Origin: Roseiarcus sp036513315
Lineage (GTDB): Bacteria; Pseudomonadota; Alphaproteobacteria; Rhizobiales; Beijerinckiaceae
Length of the DNA: 64,000 bases
Reading direction: 5' to 3'
NCBI GenBank assembly: GCA_036513315.1
Contig: DATBZF010000065.1
Coordinates: forward strand, 62,001 to 126,000
Shown here piece by piece: positions 24,848 through 34,150 of the stretch (position 1 is the first letter of the stretch; each line of letters begins with the position of its first letter). The notes beneath the pieces were generated by a model that worked only from the letters and a program-made list of their open reading frames with translations, had not been told where the DNA came from and did no database searches. A program made the position numbers and the translations under genes.

Positions 24848-27265
24848 ATGAGTGGGCAAGACCCGACAGCCACGCCGATAGCTGCGGGGCTTGCAAAGCG
24901 CCTCGACATTGCCCTCGGCGTCGAGCATTTCGGGTTGATCCCGCTTCGCAGGCCAATTTTGTCGATAATGGTCGTCGTTGTCTTGGCGATCGCGGCGGTA
25001 TTTGGCGTCCAGCGGATCAAGATCGACGATTCGCTGAGCCAATTGTTTCGGTCGGATACGCCTGAGTTCAAGCAATTCGAGCAGGTTTCGCGCCAGTTTC
25101 CATCTAGCGAATATGACGTGCTGGTTGTTGTCGAGGGCAAGTCGCTTCTTTCCCGCGAGTCGATCGAAAAGTTGCGTACGCTTGTCACCGATCTTCAACT
25201 CGTCGACGGCGCGCGCGGAATCATTTCCCTCTTCTCGGCGCGCCAGCCCTCCGAGACCGGCGGCATTCCGGCGCCCTTATTTCCTGAAGAGCTGCCCGAG
25301 GGGCCGGAATACGAAAAACTGGTGACGCGCGCGATGGAAAATGAGCTCATCCGCGGCAAGCTTCTTTCCGACGACGGCACCCTCGCTCTTGTCGTTCTTT
25401 CGCTCGATCCGGCGATCGTGGAAGGCGCCAAACTCAGACCTGTGATCGACGACATTCGCCGGACGATGGGCGAGGACATGCAAGGCGCCGGCGTGACATC
25501 GCAATTGTCGGGCGTGCCGGTGATGCAACTCGAAATCCGCAACGCGCTCGAGCGCGACCGGCTCGTCTATAACGCGATCGGCTTTCTCGCCGGCTGCGCC
25601 ATTGCGATCCTTTTCTTCCGGCGCGTATCGTTCATGATCGTCGCCGCGGGTCCGCCGCTTCTCGCGATTCTTTTCGCGATCGGCGCTTTTGGCTGGCTGG
25701 GCTTTCGCCTGAACATGTTCCTGAACGTGATGACCCCGCTCATCATGGTGATCAGCTTTTCCGACAGCATGCAACTGACCTTTGCCGCGCGCGATCGCCT
25801 GATCGCCGGCGAAGACAAGCTGACGGCGTTTCGCAACGCCATTCTCGTCGTCGGGCCGGCCTGCGTGCTAACGCATGCGACGGCGGGGCTTTCCTTCCTC
25901 GGGCTGTTGTTTTCCGATTCGGAGGTCATCCGCACCTTCGGCGAAGCCGGCTTTGTCGCGACCGCCATCGCTCTGGTGACCGTACTCTCGCTAGTCCCGG
26001 TGCTCGGCGTGCTGCTGGTGCGCAAGGAGGCCGCTTTGGCGACGACTTTCGGAGGCGCGGATGTCGGCGTCAACGCGCTGCGTCGTTTTTGCGACTGGAT
26101 CGCCCTGCGAATGGTGCGGCGGCCCGGCGCCTATAGTTTGATCGCACTTCTCGTCATTGGCGGCCTCGGCGCGGCCTATGTTGGCCTGCAGCCCCGTTAT
26201 CGCCTCGCCGACCAGGTCCCCGATAAGGAACAGGCGGTGCATGCGAGCGGCCGACTCGACGAAAAACTGGCCGGCTCCAATCCGATCGACGTTCTGATCA
26301 AATTCCCGGACGGCGCCGGTCTCTATGCGCCTCAGAGCCTGGAGACGATCGCCGAAGTGCATCAGGCCCTTGAAGGAGAGGCCGGCGTCGGCAATGTCTG
26401 GTCGCTGGAGACGCTGCGCCGCTGGCTCACCGAAAAACTCGGCAAGTCCGACGACGCCACGTTGAAGCAATATGTCGATCTGCTGCCGGAATACCTGGTG
26501 CGGCGATTCGTGTCGGCAGATCGAGAAGCGGTGATCGTCTCAGGCTTGGTGCCGGACAAGGATTCGGCGCGGCTGCTGCCGATCGTCAATGAGGTGAATG
26601 AGAAGCTCGACAAAGTGCGCGCCGAGCACCCCGATTATACGATCGCGGTGACGGGCCTGTCGGTGATCGCCGCCCGCAACAGCGCCGGCATGATAGGTAA
26701 GCTCAACTCTGGGCTGACGATCGAATTCCTTTTCATAGCCGCTTTCATCGGCCTCGCCTTTCGTTCGCTGCCGGTGATGTTCGCCGCCCTGCTGCCCGGC
26801 ATATTTCCGATCGTGGCGGCGGGCACGCTGCTACGGCTTCTCGGCGAGGGCCTGCAATTTTCCAGCATCGTCGCGTTGACCGTGTCGTTCGGGCTAGGCT
26901 TGAGCGCGACCATCCATTTCATGAACCGCATGTGGCGGGAAGATCGCCCCGACGCAGATCCCGCGATCGCCGTGGAGCGCGCCACTGTGCTCGTCGGCCC
27001 GGCGCTCATCCTGACATCGGTGGTCCTGTCGTGCGGCCTGGCGGCGTTGACTTACTCCAATCTGCCGACGCTCCGCCTGTTCGGCTGGCTGAGCGCCTTC
27101 GCGATGCTCGCCGCGCTGGTCGCGGACCTCTTGATATTGCGACCGGTCATCACCTATCTGATGCGGCTCTGGAGAAAAATCAGACCGTATAAATCATCGG
27201 AGCGCGAGAGCAGCGCATCATTTTACGACCAACCGATCGAGGGGCGGAATAATGTCAATAACTAG
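24848..27265 (+). CDS. MMPL/RND-family lipid exporter (second, not HpnN)
   Basis: An 805-residue RND/MMPL protein. The ATG at 24848 is preferred over the TTG six bases earlier; GGGAGAGAG lies just upstream. Topology: first helix (about 35-60), periplasmic loop (SLSQLFRSDTPEFKQFEQVSRQFP), helix bundle at about 235-390 (MTPLIMVISFSDSMQLTFAARDR), second loop (about 430-620) and second bundle (about 625-780) ending SFGLGLSATIHFMNRMWRED. It resembles the MMPL exporters often found with hopanoid, sterol or other lipid genes and is distinct from HpnN in sequence. The cargo is unknown, but position suggests a lipid. Confidence 0.9.
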   Translation: MSGQDPTATPIAAGLAKRLDIALGVEHFGLIPLRRPILSIMVVVVLAIAAVFGVQRIKIDDSLSQLFRSDTPEFKQFEQVSRQFPSSEYDVLVVVEGKSLLSRESIEKLRTLVTDLQLVDGARGIISLFSARQPSETGGIPAPLFPEELPEGPEYEKLVTRAMENELIRGKLLSDDGTLALVVLSLDPAIVEGAKLRPVIDDIRRTMGEDMQGAGVTSQLSGVPVMQLEIRNALERDRLVYNAIGFLAGCAIAILFFRRVSFMIVAAGPPLLAILFAIGAFGWLGFRLNMFLNVMTPLIMVISFSDSMQLTFAARDRLIAGEDKLTAFRNAILVVGPACVLTHATAGLSFLGLLFSDSEVIRTFGEAGFVATAIALVTVLSLVPVLGVLLVRKEAALATTFGGADVGVNALRRFCDWIALRMVRRPGAYSLIALLVIGGLGAAYVGLQPRYRLADQVPDKEQAVHASGRLDEKLAGSNPIDVLIKFPDGAGLYAPQSLETIAEVHQALEGEAGVGNVWSLETLRRWLTEKLGKSDDATLKQYVDLLPEYLVRRFVSADREAVIVSGLVPDKDSARLLPIVNEVNEKLDKVRAEHPDYTIAVTGLSVIAARNSAGMIGKLNSGLTIEFLFIAAFIGLAFRSLPVMFAALLPGIFPIVAAGTLLRLLGEGLQFSSIVALTVSFGLGLSATIHFMNRMWREDRPDADPAIAVERATVLVGPALILTSVVLSCGLAALTYSNLPTLRLFGWLSAFAMLAALVADLLILRPVITYLMRLWRKIRPYKSSERESSASFYDQPIEGRNNVNN

Positions 27266-27779
27266 AATGGCGCGGTTAGATCGTTCTTCTCATGGAGGCC
27301 GCCTGCTGGCGGCTGGCGTGGTCGCTCTCTTGCTCTGTCCGCCGCTCGCGATGGCGCAACCGTCGGCCGGTCCGTTTACGAAGTTCGACGGCAGTTGGCG
27401 AGGCTCCGGTCAGGTCGTCGGCTCGGATGGCAAGCACGAGAAAATATCCTGCCGGGCGCATTATTCGATCCCGCCGAGCGGCAACGCACTTTCGCAGTCG
27501 CTCGTCTGCGCCAGCGACAGTTATCGTTTCGAAGTCCAGAGCGACGTCGTCGCCACCGACGGACATAACGTCCAGGGCACTTGGCAGGAGACGACGCGCA
27601 GGGCAAGCGGCGATCTGGTCGGTCAGGTCTCGGACGGCCAGTTCCACGGCAGCGTCTCGGGAACCGGCTTTACCGCGGAAATATCCCTGAAGATGAACGG
27701 CGGCAGACAATCGGTGACCATCGTCCCGCAAGGGAGCAATATCGCCAAAGTCGATATTGTGATGTCGCCGGGCGGCTGA
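27252..27779 (+). CDS. Exported hypothetical protein coupled to MMPL exporter
   Basis: A 175-residue protein overlapping the exporter by 14 bp, with a GAGGGGCGG ribosome site inside the exporter's 3' end. A signal peptide (hydrophobic stretch LLAAGVVALLLCPPLAMA, cleavage after MAQ at about 36) precedes a beta-rich domain starting FTKFDGSWRGSGQVVGSDG and containing CRAHYS and LVCASDSY, so one disulfide is possible. No named family recognised; such small beta domains with W-x-G-x-G starts occur in lipid-binding or lipocalin-like proteins. The tight overlap suggests it works with the exporter. Confidence 0.75.
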   Translation: MSITRMARLDRSSHGGRLLAAGVVALLLCPPLAMAQPSAGPFTKFDGSWRGSGQVVGSDGKHEKISCRAHYSIPPSGNALSQSLVCASDSYRFEVQSDVVATDGHNVQGTWQETTRRASGDLVGQVSDGQFHGSVSGTGFTAEISLKMNGGRQSVTIVPQGSNIAKVDIVMSPGG

Positions 27780-27915
27780 ACCGGGGAAGAACCCAACAGC
27801 CGCGAGGAAGCGTCGCGCGCGGCCGGTTTTGCAATCTCACGGCCCATGGCGCCAAGCAGTGCTCGCGGGCGAGAAAGATCCGCGCGGGAGCGGTCAATGA
27901 CCGTGGGAACGATCC

Positions 27916-27937
27916 GCGGCCGCGCAACCGCGGCCGC
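27916..27937. terminator. Perfect GC-rich hairpin, possible bidirectional terminator
   Basis: GCGGCCGCG-CAAC-CGCGGCCGC, a perfect 9-bp stem with a 4-base loop, lies between the convergent exporter-associated gene and the small membrane protein. A U-tract is missing, but position and strength suit termination in both directions. Confidence 0.45.
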
Positions 27938-27960
27938 TGAGGCGGCGCCCTATTCCGGCT

Positions 27961-28167
27961 TTACTGGAACAATAGCGCGGCGCTGACATAGACGATGCAG
28001 ACAAGGAAGGTGAGAACGACCGCGCCGACGAGCCGCGTGATCACCGTCAGGCCGTGCATGAAGTCATAGGTCGTGCGCCGCCCCTCAAGCGGCCAAAAAA
28101 AGGTCGCCAGCCATATCAGGGCGATGGCGCCGGCCGGAAAGATCGAATACGCGATAAGGACGTCCAT
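27961..28167 (-). CDS. Small two-helix membrane protein
   Basis: A 68-residue protein (MDVLIAYSIFPAGAIALIWLA...) with two clear transmembrane helices (about 3-22 and 43-65) joined by a polar loop FFWPLEGRRTTYDFMHG. A GGGAAGAG ribosome site precedes the ATG at 28167; an in-frame TTG lies six bases upstream. No named family recognised. Convergent with the exporter genes and monocistronic in appearance. Confidence 0.65.
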   Translation of the reverse strand: MDVLIAYSIFPAGAIALIWLATFFWPLEGRRTTYDFMHGLTVITRLVGAVVLTFLVCIVYVSAALLFQ

Positions 28168-28413
28168 GCTCAAACTCTTCCCGACCGATCGCGCCTCCGG
28201 CCCGAAGGCCGCGCGTGGACTCGATCAATGCCGTCCACGCTTGGCAAGGCGATATATTGAGCAGCTGATAGGTCTGTGACAATGCCGCGATCGCCGTGTT
28301 AAATTTTATACGGAGGCATGCGCAACGGGGCCTGATCAGTCCTGCTCATGGGCCCCGTCGCGTCGAGCCGCCGCTCACCTGTCGGGGTCCTCCCGGTCAG
28401 GACGCCAGGCCGG

Positions 28414-30429
28414 CTAAGCGCCGGTCGCCGCGACCGGTTCGATCGCGATCACCAGATCGCCCGCCGCGAGCGTTTGCCCTTTGGCGGCGACCACCTCAGC
28501 GACGCGCCCCGCCGCCGGGCTCTTGATGTCTACGAAGAGCTTCATGGATTCCAGCACGGCGACGATCTCGTTCGCCTCGACCGTTGAACCTTGCGCCACC
28601 CTGATTTCGGTGAGAACGCCGGGCATCGGGGCTGTCACCGACCAGGCCGGCTCGAACGCCGCGGCGCGCCCCGCCACACCAGCCTCGACCGCGAGGCCGA
28701 CGTCAAACCGGGTCTCGAGCGGACCCAGCCGGATGAAGATCGTCGCGCCGGCGGCGACAAAGGGAGCGAGATAACGGATTCCATCGATTTCGGCGGTGAT
28801 CGCTCCCTCTTCCAATCGCGCCTCGATGACTGAGGATCCGCTTTCGTCCGTTACTGTCAGGCGGTCGAGGCCGCCTTCGATCGTCATCCGCGTTGCCGCA
28901 CGTACGAAACTCACCGCTAGGGCGCACCGGCCCGCGCGCCCACTTGGCGTCGACAGCCGAAAAGCCGAGAGGTTGAACCAGGGCGACGTCAATTCTTGAC
29001 GCTGGCGCTCATGCTCGCTGAGCAGCCACGCGACCGCCGCCAGCCGAGGCAGCATCGCCAATGGATCGGTGGGAGGGGCCCAGCCTTGTGGAAACGCGTC
29101 GGACACAAAGCTTGTCGTCGCCCGCCCCTCGGCGAAAATCGGGCTCCTCACCGCGTCGACGAGAAAAGGCCTGATCGTCGCTACTCCGAGCACGGTCAGG
29201 CGTTCGAGCGCCGCGACCAGCCGAGCCGAGGCGTCGGGGCGATCGGAACCATGCGCGATGATTTTGGCGAGCAGGGAATCGTAATTGGGACCGACCATCG
29301 AGCCCGTCGCCACGCCGGAATCGACGCGGATTCCCTCGCCTTCCGGCGCGCGCCACAGGACGATGCGCCCGACATCGGGGCGAAAGCCTTCATCTGCGCG
29401 TTCGGCGGCGATTCGCGCTTCAATGGCGTGTCCCGAACAGCGAATGTCTTCCTGAGTGAACGTGAGGCTTTCGCCCGCAGCGGCCCGCAATTGCCATTCG
29501 ACGAGGTCAAGACCGGTGACGGCCTCAGTGACCGTATGCTCGACTTGAAGCCGCGTATTCATTTCGAGAAAGAAATATTGCTCCGTCGCCGCATCCAGAA
29601 TGAACTCGATCGTGCCGGCTGAATCATAGCCAATCGATCTGGCCAGCCGCACCGCGTCCGCATGCAGCGCCGCGCGGCAGACGTCGGAAAGGTTAGCCGC
29701 TGGCGTCTCCTCAAGAAGCTTCTGGCCGCTGCGCTGAACCGAGCAATCGCGTTCGAACAGATGGACGAGATGGCCATGTCTGTCGCCGAGCACCTGCACT
29801 TCGACATGGCGCGGACGCGCGATCAGTTTTTCTATGAGGAGCCGGCCGTCGCCAAAGGCGGCCTCCGCCTCGCGACGGGCGCTGACGATGGCGTTCTCCA
29901 ACCCGGCTTCGTCGACGACCGGCCGCATGCCTTTGCCGCCGCCGCCCGACGAGGCCTTGACCATGACAGGAAGGCCAAGGAGCCGCGCTTCGGCAACAAG
30001 GCGCACGACCTCCTGGTCGTCGCCCTCATAGCCCGGAACGACCGGGACGCCAGCCAGGACGGCGAGCCGCTTTGCCTGGATTTTCGACCCCATCGCCTCA
30101 ATCGCTTGGAGATGCGGCCCGACCCAGATGAGGCCCGTCGCGGCGCACGCGCGCGGCAGGTCAGGCTTTTCCGACAGGAAGCCGTAGCCCGGATGGATCG
30201 CCTCGGCGCCTGTCGCCCGCGCGGCTTCGATGATGTGCTCAACGCTGAGATAGCTTTCGCGCGCCGAGGCCGGCCCGATCCGAACAGCCTCGTCCGCCAT
30301 CGCGACATGCAAGGCGTCGCGATCGGCGTCGGAATAGACGGCGATTGTCCGCAGTCCCATGCGGCGCGCGGCGCGGATGATGCGGACTGCGATCTCGCCG
30401 CGATTGGCGATCAAAAGAGATCGGAACAT
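28414..30429 (-). CDS. Biotin-dependent acyl-CoA carboxylase, alpha subunit (methylcrotonyl/geranyl-CoA type)
   Basis: The 671-residue subunit joins biotin carboxylase (1-445: LLIANRGEIAVRIIRAAR, the glycine loop SSGGGGKGM, EMNTRLQVEHTVTE), a linker/BT region and a C-terminal biotinyl domain (about 600-668). The biotinylation site reads ESMKL instead of the common AMKM, a variant seen in methylcrotonyl-type enzymes. Start ATG 30429 matches the family N-terminus and lies 11 bp after the beta-subunit stop. With that subunit it would carboxylate 3-methylcrotonyl-CoA (leucine breakdown) or geranyl-CoA (acyclic terpenes). Which of the two cannot be decided here. Confidence 0.93.
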   Translation of the reverse strand: MFRSLLIANRGEIAVRIIRAARRMGLRTIAVYSDADRDALHVAMADEAVRIGPASARESYLSVEHIIEAARATGAEAIHPGYGFLSEKPDLPRACAATGLIWVGPHLQAIEAMGSKIQAKRLAVLAGVPVVPGYEGDDQEVVRLVAEARLLGLPVMVKASSGGGGKGMRPVVDEAGLENAIVSARREAEAAFGDGRLLIEKLIARPRHVEVQVLGDRHGHLVHLFERDCSVQRSGQKLLEETPAANLSDVCRAALHADAVRLARSIGYDSAGTIEFILDAATEQYFFLEMNTRLQVEHTVTEAVTGLDLVEWQLRAAAGESLTFTQEDIRCSGHAIEARIAAERADEGFRPDVGRIVLWRAPEGEGIRVDSGVATGSMVGPNYDSLLAKIIAHGSDRPDASARLVAALERLTVLGVATIRPFLVDAVRSPIFAEGRATTSFVSDAFPQGWAPPTDPLAMLPRLAAVAWLLSEHERQRQELTSPWFNLSAFRLSTPSGRAGRCALAVSFVRAATRMTIEGGLDRLTVTDESGSSVIEARLEEGAITAEIDGIRYLAPFVAAGATIFIRLGPLETRFDVGLAVEAGVAGRAAAFEPAWSVTAPMPGVLTEIRVAQGSTVEANEIVAVLESMKLFVDIKSPAAGRVAEVVAAKGQTLAAGDLVIAIEPVAATGA

Positions 30430-30440
30430 GAGAGGCGCGC

Positions 30441-32111
<1,671 letters not shown>

Positions 32112-32116
32112 TTCAC

Positions 32117-32130
32117 CTAACGACTGTTAG
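32117..32130. promoter_or_regulatory. Perfect inverted repeat, probable TetR operator
   Basis: CTAAC-GACT-GTTAG lies in the 73-bp divergent spacer between the carboxylase and acyl-CoA dehydrogenase genes and abuts the carboxylase ribosome site. Perfect short palindromes of this form are typical TetR targets, and a TetR gene is encoded 1.3 kb away in the same island. Confidence 0.5.
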
Positions 32131-32184
32131 AAATAACCTGCCGGCCCGTCAACAAAATTGTGAAAGCGTGGCGAGGATTTCGTC

Positions 32185-33363
32185 ATGAATATCGCTGCCA
32201 AACCCCGATTTGCGCCATCTGCCGGGTCGCCGTTCTTTGGCGAGGAACATGAGATGCTGCGCGCCCAGGTGCGCCGCTTCGTGGAAGCGGAGATCAAGCC
32301 CCACGCGGCGCAATGGGAAGAAGCGGGCTTCGTCCCGCGCGAGGTTTTGCGCCGCATGGGCGCGCTGGGCTTTTTCGGCATCCGCTATCCCGCCCAATAT
32401 GGCGGCGCGGAAATGGACACACTCGCCACGGTCGCGCTCGCCGAGGAGTTAGGTCGGTCTACGTTCTCCGGCGTCGCAATTACCGCGCTCGTCCATACCG
32501 ACATGGCGTCGGTGCACCTCGCCAATACCGGCAGCGACGCGCAGAAGGCGCGCTGGATGCCGGGCGTGGTCGACGGGAGCGTCATCACCGCAGTCGCCAT
32601 CACCGAACCGGAAGCCGGCTCCGATGTAAAGGGTATGCGCATGAGCGCGCGGCGCGAGGGCGGGAATTATATTCTCAACGGCGTCAAGACTTTCATCACC
32701 AATGGCGTCCACGCCGATCTTTATTGCGTCGCCGCCAAAGCCGACGCGGGAGGTCCAGCGAGCCGCTCTGTGTCGATGTTTCTTGTCGAGAAGGGCGCGC
32801 CGGGATTCAAGGTCGGCCGCGCGCTGAGCAAACATGGCTGGCGATCCTCCGACACGGCCGAGCTCGTCTTCGAGGATTGTCGCATCCCGGCGGAGAACCT
32901 TCTGGGTCAGGAAGGCCAGGGTTTCTACGCCATCATGCGCAACTTCCAGAACGAACGTACCGTTCTGGGCGCAATGGCGATGGGGGAGGCGCAAGCCGCC
33001 CTGGATCTCACGCTTGATTATGTGAAGACGCGCAAGGCTTTTGGCGGCCCCCTGTGGGACAAACAGGCGATCCGCCAGCGGCTGGCCATGCTGTCGGCCA
33101 AGGTCGAGGCGGGCCGTCAACTGGTTTACAACGCCGCCTGGCGCGACTCGCAGGGCCTGGACGCGACCAAAGAAGTGTCGATGGTGAAAGCCTATTGCGG
33201 CGAACTGGTGAATGCGGTGATGTATGATTGTCTGCAATTCCACGGCGGCGCGGGCTATATGAGCGAAAGCGCGATCGAACGCATGACCAGGGATGCGCGG
33301 ATTCAATCGATCGGCGGCGGCGCCACCGAGGTGATGCTGGAGGAAATCGCCAAACGATTGTGA
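32185..33363 (+). CDS. Acyl-CoA dehydrogenase (short/branched-chain or citronellyl-CoA type)
   Basis: A 392-residue flavoenzyme with all family blocks: FGIRYPAQYGGAEMDTL (about 68), ITEPEAGSDVKGMRMSARR (about 136), LNGVKTFITNG (about 161), KHGWRSSDTAELVFEDCRIP (about 215), GQGFYAIMRNFQNERT (about 243) and LQFHGGAGYMSESAIERMTRDARI (about 350; HGGAGYMSES). FAD-dependent oxidation of an acyl-CoA next to a methylcrotonyl/geranyl-type carboxylase suggests isovaleryl- or citronellyl-CoA as substrate. GCGAGGA precedes the ATG. Divergent from the carboxylase genes and first of a rightward operon with TetR. Confidence 0.92.
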   Translation: MNIAAKPRFAPSAGSPFFGEEHEMLRAQVRRFVEAEIKPHAAQWEEAGFVPREVLRRMGALGFFGIRYPAQYGGAEMDTLATVALAEELGRSTFSGVAITALVHTDMASVHLANTGSDAQKARWMPGVVDGSVITAVAITEPEAGSDVKGMRMSARREGGNYILNGVKTFITNGVHADLYCVAAKADAGGPASRSVSMFLVEKGAPGFKVGRALSKHGWRSSDTAELVFEDCRIPAENLLGQEGQGFYAIMRNFQNERTVLGAMAMGEAQAALDLTLDYVKTRKAFGGPLWDKQAIRQRLAMLSAKVEAGRQLVYNAAWRDSQGLDATKEVSMVKAYCGELVNAVMYDCLQFHGGAGYMSESAIERMTRDARIQSIGGGATEVMLEEIAKRL

Positions 33364-33464
33364 TCCGCCATTGCGCTCTGGCGGCTGCCAAGCGACCACC
33401 GCCTGGGAAGCCAAGATCGGGAATTGGGATCGATGAACAAATGTCTCCCTGCTGCGAATATCCG

Positions 33465-34097
33465 ATGACCGATTCCCTTTCTGACCGATCCGCCCTCGCT
33501 GCGACAGACGAATCCGCGCCGAAGCGAGCCGATGTCTCCCGCCAGCAGATTTTGACGGTGGCCGCGACATTGTTCTGCGCGCGCGGCTATGCCGGAACGT
33601 CGCTGCGCGACATCGGCGCCGCCGTCGGCATGAAGGCGGGGAGCCTCTATTATCACTTCGCCTCCAAGGAGGAACTCGCCGCGGAAGTGCTGCGCATCGG
33701 CGTCGAGCGCGTCCATCAGGCCGTCGAAGCCCGACTGCGGACGCTTGGCGAAAGCGCCTCCTTGCGCGGCAAAATCGAGGGCGCAATCGCCGCCCATCTC
33801 GAAACATTGTGGCTTGAGAGCGACTTCACCTCGGCGCATATCCGGTGCATTCATACGGCGCCGCCGAGTGTGCGCAACAGCCTCCACCAGGTCCGACGCG
33901 ATTACGAGACAGTGTGGCGCAATTTGATCGGCGAAGCGGCCAGAGCCTCATTGCTGCCGCCGGAGGCGGAGCCCACCGCCGTTCGACTCGCCATTCTGGG
34001 CGCGCTGAACTGGTCCCTCGAATGGTCGGATCCGGGGCGCCACAAGCCGGAGGAATTTGCGCGCACGCTCGCGGCGTCCTTTATAAGGGAAGGGTGA
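33465..34097 (+). CDS. TetR-family transcriptional regulator
   Basis: A 210-residue regulator if started at ATG 33465 (MTDSLSDRSALAATDES); an in-frame ATG at 33441 would add 8 residues. The N-terminal helix-turn-helix reads AATLFCARGYAGTSLRDIGAAVGMKAGSLYYHFASKEEL in pieces (ARGYAGTSLRDIG; AGSLYYHFASKEEL), followed by an all-helical ligand domain. It probably controls this acyl-CoA island through the inverted repeat at 32117-32130, responding to an acyl-CoA. The frame upstream overlaps the dehydrogenase in another frame. Confidence 0.9.
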   Translation: MTDSLSDRSALAATDESAPKRADVSRQQILTVAATLFCARGYAGTSLRDIGAAVGMKAGSLYYHFASKEELAAEVLRIGVERVHQAVEARLRTLGESASLRGKIEGAIAAHLETLWLESDFTSAHIRCIHTAPPSVRNSLHQVRRDYETVWRNLIGEAARASLLPPEAEPTAVRLAILGALNWSLEWSDPGRHKPEEFARTLAASFIREG

Positions 34098-34150
34098 GAC
34101 GGATTGAGCGCAACGACGCCCGGCGCATCGAAATCATCTGGGAGGAGGTT

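Noticed and set aside
33220..33235. TGTATGATTGTC resembling the operator motif
   Set aside because: It is inside the acyl-CoA dehydrogenase coding sequence and matches only partly.
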